A DNA stretch of 64,000 nt from Sphingomonas sp. S1-29 (GTDB lineage Bacteria; Pseudomonadota; Alphaproteobacteria; Sphingomonadales; Sphingomonadaceae), in the NCBI RefSeq assembly GCF_026167545.1, contig NZ_CP110678.1, forward strand, positions 2,965,501 to 3,029,500, in the 5' to 3' direction. Below are positions 18,473 to 26,957 of the stretch, piece by piece. The notes under the pieces were generated by a model. It was not told where the DNA came from and made no database searches. It saw only the letters and a list, made by a program, of their open reading frames with translations. Within the stretch, counting starts at the first letter, position 1, and each line of letters starts with the position of its first letter. The position numbers and the translations under genes are program-made.

Positions 18473-18562
18473 CGTCACCCCGGCCTTGTGCCGGGGTCCA
18501 CGGCTCCACCGGCGCTGACGTTCGGGGCGCGGTGGACCCCGGCACAAGGCCGGGGTGACGGC
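18473..18562. repeat. Family E palindrome between sufB and sufC
   Basis: Long near-perfect inverted repeat, GTCACCCCGGCCTTGTGCCG at the left and its complement at the right, flanking a loop of about 30 bp. In the mRNA it would form a very stable hairpin inside the operon. Relatives lie at 23058 and, diverged, at 40141 and 59917. Confidence 0.85.
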
Positions 18563-18574
18563 GGGGGAGGGTGA

Positions 18575-20047
18575 TCATCCGACCGAACCCTCAAGGCTGA
18601 TCCCCAGCAGCTTCTGCGCCTCGACCGCGAATTCCATCGGCAGTTGCTGAAGGACTTCCTTGGCGAAGCCGTTGACGATCAACGCCACCGCGCTCTCGGC
18701 ATCAAGCCCGCGCTGCATCGCGTAGAACATCTGGTCCTCGGAGATCTTCGAGGTCGTGGCCTCATGCTCGATCTGCGCCGACGGGTTTCGCACCTCGATA
18801 TACGGCACGGTATGCGCGCCGCACTGGTCGCCCAGCAGCAGCGAATCGCACTGGGTGAAGTTGCGCACGCCTTCAGCATTCGGCGCGACGCGCACCAGCC
18901 CGCGATAGGTGTTGTCGCTGCGGCCTGCCGAAATGCCCTTCGACACGATCGTCGATCGGCTGCCCTTGCCGTTGTGGATCATCTTGGTGCCGGTATCGGC
19001 CTGCTGGCGGTTGTTGGTGACCGCGACCGAATAGAATTCGCCGACGCTGTTCTCGCCGTTGAGCACGCAGGACGGGTATTTCCAGGTCACGGCGCTGCCG
19101 GTTTCGACCTGGGTCCACGACACCTTGCTGTTCTTGCCCTGGCACAGCGCGCGCTTGGTGACGAAATTGTAGATGCCGCCCTTGCCGTTCTCGTCGCCGG
19201 GATACCAGTTCTGGACGGTCGAATATTTGATCTCGGCGTCGTCGAGGATCACCAGTTCGACCACCGCGGCGTGAAGCTGATTTTCATCGCGCATCGGCGC
19301 GGTGCAACCTTCGAGATAGCTGACATAGCTGCCCTTGTCGGCGATGATCAGCGTGCGTTCGAACTGGCCGGTATTTTCGGCGTTGATGCGGAAATAGGTG
19401 CTCAATTCCATCGGGCAGCGAACGCCTTCAGGAATGTAAACGAAGGTACCGTCGGAAAAGACCGCGCAGTTGAGCGTCGCGAAATAATTGTCGCGCATCG
19501 GCACGACCTTGCCCATCCATTTGCGGACGAGATCGGGATATTCTTTGATCGCTTCGCTGATCGACCGGAAGATGACGCCGGCGGCTTCGAGCTCCTTGCG
19601 GAAGGTGGTGGCGACCGAGACACTGTCGAACACCGCATCGACCGCGACGCGGCGCGGCATTTCGGCACCCTCTACGCCCGCGAGCAGCTTTTGCTCCTCG
19701 ATCGGAATGCCCAGCTTTTCATAGACGCGCAGGATTTCGGGATCGACCTCGTCGAGCGAACCCAGCTTCGGCTTGGCCTTGGGCTCGGCGTAATAATAGG
19801 CGTCCTGATAATCGATCGGGTCGATTTCCAGCTTGGCCCAATCGGGTGCCTCCATCGTCTGCCACATCGCAAACGCCTTCAGCCGCCAGTCGAGCATCCA
19901 TTGCGGCTCGCCTTTCTTGGCGCTGATGAAGCGGACCGTATCCTCGGTCAGCCCCTTGGGCGCGAATTCCTGTTCGATGTCCGAATGGAAGCCCCATTCA
20001 TATTCGCGGTTCACCGCTGCATGGGCTTCGGCGTTCTTGGTAGCCAT
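18575..20047 (-). CDS. sufB: Fe-S assembly scaffold subunit SufB
   Basis: Main scaffold of the SUF pathway, 490 aa, the usual length. Clear SufB blocks include [118 protein letters not shown] and [20 protein letters not shown]. The last holds the Cys thought to receive sulfur, followed by [20 protein letters not shown]. The ATG overlaps the sufR stop by one base (TAATG). It is the first structural gene of the operon. Confidence 0.98.
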   Translation of the reverse strand: MATKNAEAHAAVNREYEWGFHSDIEQEFAPKGLTEDTVRFISAKKGEPQWMLDWRLKAFAMWQTMEAPDWAKLEIDPIDYQDAYYYAEPKAKPKLGSLDEVDPEILRVYEKLGIPIEEQKLLAGVEGAEMPRRVAVDAVFDSVSVATTFRKELEAAGVIFRSISEAIKEYPDLVRKWMGKVVPMRDNYFATLNCAVFSDGTFVYIPEGVRCPMELSTYFRINAENTGQFERTLIIADKGSYVSYLEGCTAPMRDENQLHAAVVELVILDDAEIKYSTVQNWYPGDENGKGGIYNFVTKRALCQGKNSKVSWTQVETGSAVTWKYPSCVLNGENSVGEFYSVAVTNNRQQADTGTKMIHNGKGSRSTIVSKGISAGRSDNTYRGLVRVAPNAEGVRNFTQCDSLLLGDQCGAHTVPYIEVRNPSAQIEHEATTSKISEDQMFYAMQRGLDAESAVALIVNGFAKEVLQQLPMEFAVEAQKLLGISLEGSVG

Positions 20048-20544
20048 TAGATAAGCACCTTGTCCCCTTCCCGCGCAGGGGAAGGGCTAGGGGAGGAAAT
20101 ATCGGGGATCGCGGCGGCAAGCTCGCGCGCTAGGAGGGGTGGCGACGACAGGCTCGAGAGCGTGACCCCCGCCAGCGCGCCGCGGACCGCACCGTTGACC
20201 GCGTTCCAGTGCGGCTTGACGTTGCAGCTGGCTTCGGCGGCGCAATCATGCGCGCCGTGGTCGACGCACGAGGTGAGGGTGATCGGCCCCTCGATCGCCT
20301 CGACGATGTCGGCGAGCGTGATCGCGGCGGGCGGACGCGACAGGCGAAAGCCGCCGCCGGTGCCGCGCGTGCTCTCGATCAGCCCCGCTGCCGACAGCCG
20401 GCTGACGAGCTTTTGCACCGTCGGCAGCGGCAGCCCGGTCTCGCTCGCGAGTAGCGTGGCGTTCAGCCGTCCTGCAGCACCGCAATGGCGCGCAGCGGCG
20501 CTCATCATCACGACGGCATAGTCGGCTTGGGCAGAAAGACGCAT
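20047..20544 (-). CDS. sufR: Rrf2/IscR-type regulator of the SUF operon
   Basis: Winged-helix regulator, 165 aa, encoded first in the operon. The N-terminus [20 protein letters not shown] and the helix-turn-helix around [20 protein letters not shown] are Rrf2-typical, followed by the wing [20 protein letters not shown]. Three Cys in [19 protein letters not shown] match the [2Fe-2S] ligands of IscR-like proteins, so it probably senses cluster status and represses the operon when clusters suffice (inference from family). The last 15 residues ([17 protein letters not shown] region) come from a GGGGAAGGG-type palindrome and are probably not part of the fold. The gene symbol is by context; the cyanobacterial SufR is unrelated. 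Confidence 0.9.
   Translation of the reverse strand: MRLSAQADYAVVMMSAAARHCGAAGRLNATLLASETGLPLPTVQKLVSRLSAAGLIESTRGTGGGFRLSRPPAAITLADIVEAIEGPITLTSCVDHGAHDCAAEASCNVKPHWNAVNGAVRGALAGVTLSSLSSPPLLARELAAAIPDISSPSPSPAREGDKVLI
20055..20096. repeat. Short family D-like hairpin in the 3' end of the Rrf2 gene
   Basis: CCCCTTCCCGCGCAGGGGAA followed by GGGCTAGGGGAGG. It looks like one arm of a family D pair. It encodes the C-terminal residues of the regulator. Confidence 0.6.
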
Positions 20545-20553
20545 GAATTTCCT

Positions 20554-20576
20554 AATCGGACCCTTTTGGTCCGATT
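20554..20576 (-). promoter_or_regulatory. Palindromic operator candidate before sufR
   Basis: Perfect 9-bp arms AATCGGACC and GGTCCGATT separated by CTTTT, ending 10 bp before the sufR start codon. The GGAC/GTCC core resembles IscR/Rrf2-type operator palindromes described in alphaproteobacteria, and the site is unlike the repeat families elsewhere in the window. Autoregulation of the SUF operon by the Rrf2 protein is the likely use. Confidence 0.65.
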
Positions 20577-20614
20577 GCTATTTGGGGGTGCCTGCGCGGC
20601 GGGTCAACCCGGCT

Positions 20615-21466
20615 TCACGCGACGTTGCGCGACTTTTCGGCGGTATCGGGTTGGTCGAGCTCGCCATAGGCGGTCGCTTGCAGCGTCAACGCGAGCACCG
20701 GGTCCATCCGCGTCGCGATCGTCCCCGGGGTGTGCCCGGTGAAGTGCCGAATCTCGCGGATCATGTGCGACTGGTCGTAGAAGGGCGCGGCGACGTCGCG
20801 CGGGTCGCCGCCCTCGACCAAAGCGGTCGCGGCGCGCAGTGCGCGGAACTTGCGCTCGAGCAGTTTGGGCGGCGCGCCGAAATATTGGTTCACCAGCCGG
20901 ATTACATGGCGCGACGACAGCGGGATCGCGTCGAACAGCGTCGCCACCTGCGGCGAGGCGTCGGTGGCGGCAAGCCAGGCGCGCACCGCCTCGCACACCT
21001 GCTGGTGCTCGGCGGGGACGGGGCGCGCGCGGTCGCGCAGGAACGGTTCGACATGCGCGGTCATCGCTTCGATGCTGTCCATCCGCCGCAGCGATTCGAG
21101 CAGCGTCAGCCCTTCCTCGCCGAAGATCGCGCCGCCATCGGTGACGCGGTCGGCGCAATGATGCGCCGGCTGCTGGATGATCGCGCACCAGCCCACCGGG
21201 CGCAGCGCGATGCCGAAACAGTGGAACGGCCCGTCGACGCGATAGGCGGCGGCGCCGGTGCCGGGGCCGTTGATCATGATCGGCGGCGCGGCATCCTGAT
21301 GCCCATCGGCGAAGCGCAGCGCACCGGTTCCCCGAAGCATGAAGCGGATCTGGCCGACATCGGCACGCTCGATCCCCTCGATCAGCCGATCGTCGCTGCG
21401 GTAGAGATAATAGGTCGTCACGAGCGCCGACAAATCGGGCGACGGCGATGCGAAACGCAATTCCAC
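20615..21466 (-). CDS. AraC family transcriptional regulator
   Basis: Transcription factor of 283 aa. The N-terminal part (about 1-150) looks like a DUF6597-type sensor region: GTTYYLYRSDDR-like strands, then FHCFGIALRPVGWCAI. The C-terminal AraC DNA-binding domain follows, with SPQVATLFDAIPLSSRHVIR, LVNQYFGAPPKLLERKFRAL, AAPFYDQSHMIREIRHFTGH and TPGTIATRMDPV. No ATG fits the N-terminus; GTG at 21466 preceded by GGGGGAATAGG is the best start. It is the gene upstream of the SUF operon on the same strand, separated by 70 bp that hold the sufR operator. The target is unknown. Confidence 0.87.
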   Translation of the reverse strand: MELRFASPSPDLSALVTTYYLYRSDDRLIEGIERADVGQIRFMLRGTGALRFADGHQDAAPPIMINGPGTGAAAYRVDGPFHCFGIALRPVGWCAIIQQPAHHCADRVTDGGAIFGEEGLTLLESLRRMDSIEAMTAHVEPFLRDRARPVPAEHQQVCEAVRAWLAATDASPQVATLFDAIPLSSRHVIRLVNQYFGAPPKLLERKFRALRAATALVEGGDPRDVAAPFYDQSHMIREIRHFTGHTPGTIATRMDPVLALTLQATAYGELDQPDTAEKSRNVA

Positions 21467-21797
21467 GACCCTATTCCCCCATGCGCAACCCGGCCGTTTT
21501 CCGCCGAAGAGCCCCGCACACACGGTAAACCGTTCGTTACTCCGTGGGAAGCTCCCCGCATTGCCGCCCGCGCCCACCAAAAAAGACGGCCCGAACGCTT
21601 TCGCATCCGGGCCGCCGAGATAAAGCTCCCCCTGTTCGAAGGAGCCCCTTGGGTCGCGTTGTTTCGTTACCCGCGAGCGATGCCGGGGTCTTGGATGGAA
21701 TCGACATCCGGCAACATGGCGCAACTTTGTTCGGTTCGAGGGATCGGCGGCGGCCCCCGCTTTGACGCGGCAGGTGCGCGCTGCCAAAGCGCTTGGC

Positions 21798-22790
21798 ATG
21801 GCAATTCCCTTCCCCCGCGCCGCGCTGTTCGCGCTCGACGCCGAACGCGCGCATGGCCTGACGATCGACGCGCTTGCGGCCTGGGGGAGGGCAGGAACGC
21901 CGCTCGCCCCGCGGCTGCCGACGGCGCCGGTGACCGTCGCGGGGCTGCGCTTCGCCAACCCGGTGGGACTGGCGGCGGGGGTCGACAAGAATGCCGAGGC
22001 GATCGACGGCTTCTTCGCATTGGGCTTCGGCGCGGTCGAGGTGGGGACGCTCACCCCGGTCGCGCAGCCGGGCAACCCCAAGCCGCGCCTGTTCCGGCTG
22101 GTCGAGGATCGTGCGGTGGTGAACCGCATGGGCTTCAACAATGGCGGGATCGACGCGGCACTGGCGCGGATCGCCAAGGCAAGGCGGCGCGGCGTGCTCG
22201 GGATCAATGTCGGTGCGAACAAGGAGTCGGTCGATCGCGTGGGCGATTACGCGATCGGCGTGGCCAAGGCGGCAACGCTCGCCGATTATGTGACGATCAA
22301 TATCAGCTCGCCCAACACGCCGGGGCTCCGCGACCTGCAATCGCAGCCCGCGCTCGGCGAATTGCTCGCGGCGAGCAACGCGGCGCGGGTGACCGGGGGC
22401 AAGCGCGTACCGCTGTTCCTGAAGATCGCCCCCGACCTCGACCGCGCCGCGCTCGACGTGGTGGCGCGCGCGGCGATCGATCACGGGGTCGACGCGCTGA
22501 TCGTGTCGAACACGACGATCAGCCGGCCGGCTTCGCTGCGCTCGGCGAATGCGGGGGAGGCGGGTGGCCTGTCGGGTGCGCCCTTGCGCGATCTGGCGCG
22601 CGCCAAGCTGGCCGAGGTGCGCGAGGCCACCGGCGGGCAGCTGCCGCTGATCTCGGTCGGCGGCATCGATTCGCCCGAGGAAGCCGCGCTGCGGCTGGCG
22701 GCGGGGGCGAGCTTGGTGCAGCTGTATTCGGCGCTGGTCTATGAAGGGCCGGGGCTGGCGGCGCGAATCGTGCGCGGGTTGGCTGGGTAG
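21798..22790 (+). CDS. pyrD: Dihydroorotate dehydrogenase (quinone), class 2
   Basis: Membrane-associated FMN enzyme of pyrimidine synthesis that oxidises dihydroorotate with ubiquinone. The 330-aa protein begins with the amphipathic quinone-side helix of class 2 enzymes (AIPFPRAALFALDAERAHGL). Then come FANPVGLAAGVDKNAEAIDG, VEVGTLTPVAQPGNPKPRLF, NRMGFNNGGIDAALARI, INISSPNTPGLRDLQ, LKIAPDLDRAA, VSNTTISRPASLRS and ISVGGIDSPEEAALRLAAGA. The catalytic Ser in NISSPNTPG marks class 2 rather than class 1. ATG at 21798 is preferred over an upstream TTG. It is divergent from the AraC gene, with about 330 bp between starts. Confidence 0.97.
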   Translation: MAIPFPRAALFALDAERAHGLTIDALAAWGRAGTPLAPRLPTAPVTVAGLRFANPVGLAAGVDKNAEAIDGFFALGFGAVEVGTLTPVAQPGNPKPRLFRLVEDRAVVNRMGFNNGGIDAALARIAKARRRGVLGINVGANKESVDRVGDYAIGVAKAATLADYVTINISSPNTPGLRDLQSQPALGELLAASNAARVTGGKRVPLFLKIAPDLDRAALDVVARAAIDHGVDALIVSNTTISRPASLRSANAGEAGGLSGAPLRDLARAKLAEVREATGGQLPLISVGGIDSPEEAALRLAAGASLVQLYSALVYEGPGLAARIVRGLAG

Positions 22791-23244
22791 GAAGCCGGGG
22801 ATTGGTGTCGTGCATGGCTGGCTTGGTGGCTTCCGGGGCTCGGAAAGCTACAAAAGCTACACTACGTCCCCCCCAGATTCGCCCTTTCCGCGGCATGAAA
22901 CGCCATGCGGGCGAGGATGAGGGAAGCGTGTTCATGCGGCATGGGTATCAAAGCGGGGGCTTGTAGGACAGCGGGGTTTGGTAGGCGGCGTCGTGATCGT
23001 GCCCGGCTGGTCGAGAGAACCGCGGGAAGTGGCGGAAAGCGGACGGTCCCCGATCGTCACCTCGGACTTGATCCGGGGTCCACCGAGCCGCCGGGTGCTA
23101 CAGATATCGATGGAGGACCGAAGACGCAGGGTCGCGCTCATTCATCGGCGGCATCATCCGTGGCACGGCAGACCCCGGAACAAGTCCGGGGTGACGAGGA
23201 AATGCTGGCCCGTTAGCCGCCTTCATAGTGTTGTGTGCCGCCCC
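22791..23244. other. Gene-free stretch with a family E repeat
   Basis: 454 bp between pyrD and the gamma-glutamyltransferase gene. The first 260 bp show no convincing reading frame, RNA or terminator. From 23058 to 23203 lies a diverged family E inverted pair. Small open frames here run through the repeat and have no family features. Confidence 0.6.
23058..23203. repeat. Family E inverted pair, long loop
   Basis: Arms GTCACCTCGGACTTGATCCG at the left and the diverged complement CCCCGGAACAAGTCCGGGGT at the right, about 100 bp apart. It is related to the element at 18473. Confidence 0.75.
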
Positions 23245-25014
23245 CTACCGCCGCCCAGCTTCCACCAGCACCCGCCCTTCGCGGCGGGGGTCGTAGCCGC
23301 CGTCGATCCGGCCATCGCGCACGATGACGCCGTGCAGCCCCGAATCCTCGCCCTGGCCGGGCTCGATCTTCATGCCGCGCGCCGCCAGCGCTTCGAGGAT
23401 TTGCGGCGAGAAGCGGGTGACTTCGCCGCCGAAATTGTCGCCGCGCGCGACGACGTTGGGGAGTGCCAGCGCCTGCTGCATCGGCAGGCCCCAATCGACC
23501 GCGCCGATCATCGATTTGCCGACATAAGCCAAGATCGCATTGCCGCCCGCCGAGCCGAGCGCGCCGGCGAAGCGGCCCTGCCGGTCGATCATCACCAGCG
23601 GCGTCATCGACGAGCGCGGGCGCTTGCCCGGCGCGACGGCGTTCACCGCCGCGCGGCCCTGCGCGTCGCGCGGCGAGAAGGCGAAGTCGGTCATCTGGTT
23701 GTTGAGGAAAAAGCCATCGACCATCCGCCCGGTGCCGAAGATCGATTCGACCGTGGTGGTCATCGACACGACATTGCCCTTCGAATCGCCGACGATGAAG
23801 TGCGACGTGCCCGCGGGCTCGGCGGTGGTGTCGGCGGCGGCGACCACCGCGCCTGCCGGGGTGCCGGCAGCCGGCGGCGCGCCCGCGACCGTGCCGATCA
23901 ACGCCGCGCGGCGTGCGATATAGTCGGGGGCGAGCAGCCCTTCGACCGGGACGGTTCCCGTCAACGGATCGCCGACATAGCGGTCGCGATCGGCGTACAT
24001 GATCCGGCTCGCCTCGGCGAAGAGGAACCACGCCTGTGGATCCTGCGCATTGCGGCTGGCGATGTCGGTGCGCTCGAGCATCAGCAGCAATTGCAGCATG
24101 CCCACGCCGCTCGACGGCGGCGGCGGCACGCAGACCAGATAGACGCGCCAATCGCGGCACAAGGGCTCGCGCTTGACCGGGCGATAGGCGGTGAGATCGG
24201 CGAGCGTCATCGTGCCGCCGAGCGGCGCGGCGTTGGTGCGCGCGACGATCGCCTGCGCGGTCGGGCCGGCATAGAGCGCGTCGGGCCCCTGGGCGGCGAG
24301 GCGCGCGAGGAAGGCGGAATAAGCGGGGTTCTTCAGCCGGTCACCGACATCGACCAGGCTGCCGTCGGCCTCGGCGAAATAGGCCTGCGCGTCGGGGCTG
24401 GCGAGCTGGGGGAAGCTGCGCGTGAGGAAGCGGCCCAGCCGCGGGCTGACGATGAAGCCGTCGCGCGCGGTCCGTTCGGCATCGCCGAACAGGGTTCGCC
24501 ATTCGAGGCTGCCATGTTCTTCGTGCGCGAGCTTGAGCATCCGCACGACGCCGGGAACGCCGGTCGCGCGGCCGCTCGTGACGGCTGCGGGATAGCCCAG
24601 TGGCTTGCCGGTATCGCCGATGAACATGTCGGGGCTCGCCCCCGCCGGCGCGGTTTCGCGGCCGTCGTAAATTTCGGCCTTGCCCGTCGCGGCGTTGAAA
24701 TAGTTCAGGAACGCGCCGCCGCCGATGCCTGAGCTTTGCGGCTCGACCAGCGACAGCATCGCCTGGACCGCGATCGCCGCATCGACCGCGCTGCCGCCGC
24801 GCCGCAGCACCGCCATCCCGGCTTCGCTCGCCAGCGGGTTCGCCGCGACGACGAACATTTGCGAGGCGGCGGGCGCTGCCGCAGCCGCGGCGGGCGGCGG
24901 GGCGGGCGCTGCCGCGGGCGGCGCGGGAGCGGGCCTGGCGCAGGAAGCAAGCGCGGCGAGCGCCAGCAGCGAAAGGGTGAGCGAGCGGGCCGGCGACCGG
25001 AGGGGCGATGTCAT
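23245..25014 (-). CDS. ggt: Gamma-glutamyltransferase, lipoprotein form
   Basis: Cleaves the gamma-glutamyl bond of glutathione and related compounds in the periplasm. It has 589 aa. The N-terminus is a lipoprotein signal ending LALAALASC, then a Pro/Ala linker of about 40 residues. The Ntn-hydrolase core reads AANPLASEAGMAVLRRGGSA, VDAAIAVQAMLSLVEPQSSG, IGGGAFLNYF and YDGRETAPAGAS. The autocleavage and nucleophile Thr lies in EPAGTSHFIVGDSKGNVVSM, followed by TTTVESIFGTGRMVDGFFLN and RPRSSMTPLVMI. The self-processing site therefore looks intact. ATG at 25014 was chosen because it gives the signal peptide directly. Confidence 0.95.
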   Translation of the reverse strand: MTSPLRSPARSLTLSLLALAALASCARPAPAPPAAAPAPPPAAAAAAPAASQMFVVAANPLASEAGMAVLRRGGSAVDAAIAVQAMLSLVEPQSSGIGGGAFLNYFNAATGKAEIYDGRETAPAGASPDMFIGDTGKPLGYPAAVTSGRATGVPGVVRMLKLAHEEHGSLEWRTLFGDAERTARDGFIVSPRLGRFLTRSFPQLASPDAQAYFAEADGSLVDVGDRLKNPAYSAFLARLAAQGPDALYAGPTAQAIVARTNAAPLGGTMTLADLTAYRPVKREPLCRDWRVYLVCVPPPPSSGVGMLQLLLMLERTDIASRNAQDPQAWFLFAEASRIMYADRDRYVGDPLTGTVPVEGLLAPDYIARRAALIGTVAGAPPAAGTPAGAVVAAADTTAEPAGTSHFIVGDSKGNVVSMTTTVESIFGTGRMVDGFFLNNQMTDFAFSPRDAQGRAAVNAVAPGKRPRSSMTPLVMIDRQGRFAGALGSAGGNAILAYVGKSMIGAVDWGLPMQQALALPNVVARGDNFGGEVTRFSPQILEALAARGMKIEPGQGEDSGLHGVIVRDGRIDGGYDPRREGRVLVEAGRR

Positions 25015-25101
25015 GGAAACACGGCTTAACCAGCGATCGGCAGCGCGTCCATGCTGGCGCTTGCGCGCGGCGCAATCTACACCCTGCGGCGAGGAGAGCG
25101 C

Positions 25102-26898
25102 ATGGCACGGCAACTCGAACATTTTCCGAACCTCGTCGCGATGTTCTTCACGCGCGCGCGCGAGCAGGGCGACAAGCCGTTCCTATGGGCCAAGCAGCGC
25201 GGCAGCTGGGTATCGACCAGCTGGGCCGAGGCGGCGCGGCAGGTGGCGAGCCTGGCGGCGGGGCTCAGGGCGATCGGGCTGGTGCCGGGCGACCGGGTGA
25301 TGCTGGTCAGCGAAAACCGCCCCGAATGGTGCATCAGCGACCTGGCGATCATGGCGGCGGGCTGCGTGACGGTGCCGACCTACATCACCAACACCGAGCG
25401 CGACCACCAGCACATCATCGACAATTCGGGCGCGCGCGCGATCATCGTGTCGAGCGCGAAGCTCGCCCGGACACTGCTGCCCGCCGCGCTGCAGGCGGGG
25501 GGCGCCGAATTCGTCATCGGCATCGAGGACGTGCGCGCCAGCCAGCCCGGCGCGATCGACTTTCATAGCTGGCATCGCTTGATCGCCGACCATCCGACCG
25601 ACCCCGCGACCGCCGAGGCGCAGGCGACCTTCGCGCGTGCCGATCTGGCCTGCATCATCTACACCAGCGGCACCGGCGGCAGCCCGCGTGGGGTGATGCA
25701 GCATCACGGCGCGATCCTCCACAATATCGCCGGCACCACCGATATCATCAGCAGCGATTTCGGCTGGGGGGACGAGGTGTTCCTGTCGTTCCTGCCGCTC
25801 AGCCACGCCTATGAGCACACCGCCGGCCAGCATTTCCCGATCGCGCTGGGCGGGCAGATCTATTATTCCGAAGGGCTCGACAAGCTCGCCTCGAACATCG
25901 AGGAGACGCGCCCGACGATCATGGTGGTGGTGCCGCGATTGTTCGAAGTGTTGCGCGCGCGGATCACCAAGACGGTCGAGAAACAGGGCAAGGTCTCGAC
26001 CTATCTGCTCGATCGCGCGGTGGCGCTGGGTGCCAAGCGCGCCGCCGCCGGGCGGATCGGGCTGCTCGACCAGCCGATGAATGCGCTGGTCGGCGCGCTG
26101 CTGAAGCCCAAGATCGCCAAGCGCTTTGGCGGGCGGATCAAGGCGATGGTGAGTGGCGGCGCGCCGTTGACCCCCGAGGTGGGGTTGTTCTTCGAATCGC
26201 TCGGGCTGTCGTTCCTGCAGGGCTATGGCCAGACCGAGGCGGGGCCGGTGATCGCGTGCAACCGTCCGTCGGCGGGGATCCGGATGGACAGCGTCGGGCC
26301 GCCGATGCTGGGGGTCGAGGTGCGGATCGCCGAGGATGGCGAGATACTGGTGCGCGGCGAGCTGGTGATGCACGGCTATTGGCGCAACGACGCCGAAACC
26401 GCGCGCGTGCTCAAGGACGGCTGGCTGCATACCGGCGATATCGGGCTGATCGACGAAGCCGGGCGGATCCGGATCACCGACCGCAAGAAGGACATCATCG
26501 TCAACGACAAGGGCGACAATATCGCCCCGCAAAAGGTCGAGGGGATGCTGACGCTCCAGCCCGAGATCGTCCAGGCGATGATCGCGGGCGATCGCCGGCC
26601 CTATATGGTCGCGGTGCTGGTGCCCGATCCCGACTGGGTGCAGTCCTATTGCGCCAGGTCGGCGGCGGGGTGCAATTTCAAGGCGCTGGGCGAGAACCAC
26701 GCCTTTCGCACTGCGCTTGGCGCCGCGGTCGAGCGGGTGAACAAGGATTTGTCGCAGATCGAACGCGTCCGCCGCTTCATCATCGCCGACGAACCCTTCA
26801 CGATCGAGAACGAGCAGCTGACGCCGAGCTTGAAGATCCGCCGGCATGTGTTGCGCGGGGTATATGGGGCGAGGTTGGACGCGCTGTACAAGGGGTGA
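25102..26898 (+). CDS. Long-chain acyl-CoA ligase (AMP-forming)
   Basis: Activates fatty acids to acyl-CoA through an acyl-AMP. The 598-aa ANL enzyme has IIYTSGTGGSPRGVMQHHGA (P-loop; most relatives have TSGTTGxPKG, so the second Thr is a Gly here), FLPLSHAYEHTAGQHFPIAL, VSGGAPLTPEVGLFFESLGL, LQGYGQTEAGPVIACNRP (adenine site), GWLHTGDIGLIDEAGRIRIT and DRKKDIIVNDKGDNIAPQKV. This matches the bacterial FadD15-like long-chain group rather than E. coli FadD. GAGGAGAGCGC precedes the ATG. It is divergent from the gamma-glutamyltransferase gene. The Gly replacement is an oddity, but the rest of the active site is normal. Confidence 0.93.
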   Translation: MARQLEHFPNLVAMFFTRAREQGDKPFLWAKQRGSWVSTSWAEAARQVASLAAGLRAIGLVPGDRVMLVSENRPEWCISDLAIMAAGCVTVPTYITNTERDHQHIIDNSGARAIIVSSAKLARTLLPAALQAGGAEFVIGIEDVRASQPGAIDFHSWHRLIADHPTDPATAEAQATFARADLACIIYTSGTGGSPRGVMQHHGAILHNIAGTTDIISSDFGWGDEVFLSFLPLSHAYEHTAGQHFPIALGGQIYYSEGLDKLASNIEETRPTIMVVVPRLFEVLRARITKTVEKQGKVSTYLLDRAVALGAKRAAAGRIGLLDQPMNALVGALLKPKIAKRFGGRIKAMVSGGAPLTPEVGLFFESLGLSFLQGYGQTEAGPVIACNRPSAGIRMDSVGPPMLGVEVRIAEDGEILVRGELVMHGYWRNDAETARVLKDGWLHTGDIGLIDEAGRIRITDRKKDIIVNDKGDNIAPQKVEGMLTLQPEIVQAMIAGDRRPYMVAVLVPDPDWVQSYCARSAAGCNFKALGENHAFRTALGAAVERVNKDLSQIERVRRFIIADEPFTIENEQLTPSLKIRRHVLRGVYGARLDALYKG

Positions 26899-26904
26899 GT
26901 TCTA

Positions 26905-26957
26905 TCCTCCCCATCGAAGATGGGGAGGGGGACCAGCCAAAGGCTGGTGGAGGGGAA
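26905..26957 (+). repeat. Left inverted repeat of the DUF559 cassette
   Basis: Hairpin 1, hairpin 2 and GGAGGGGAA directly before the ATG at 26958, so the purine-rich end acts as the ribosome-binding site. Confidence 0.9.

Noticed and set aside
18644..20050. Open frame opposite sufB
   Set aside because: Same reason: antisense to a complete canonical gene and without family motifs.
22905..23216. Possible small gene in the pyrD-ggt gap
   Set aside because: The frame runs through the family E repeat and shows no recognisable domain or ribosome-binding site.
25183..26847. Long minus-strand frame across the acyl-CoA ligase
   Set aside because: Antisense shadow of a gene with complete ANL motifs.
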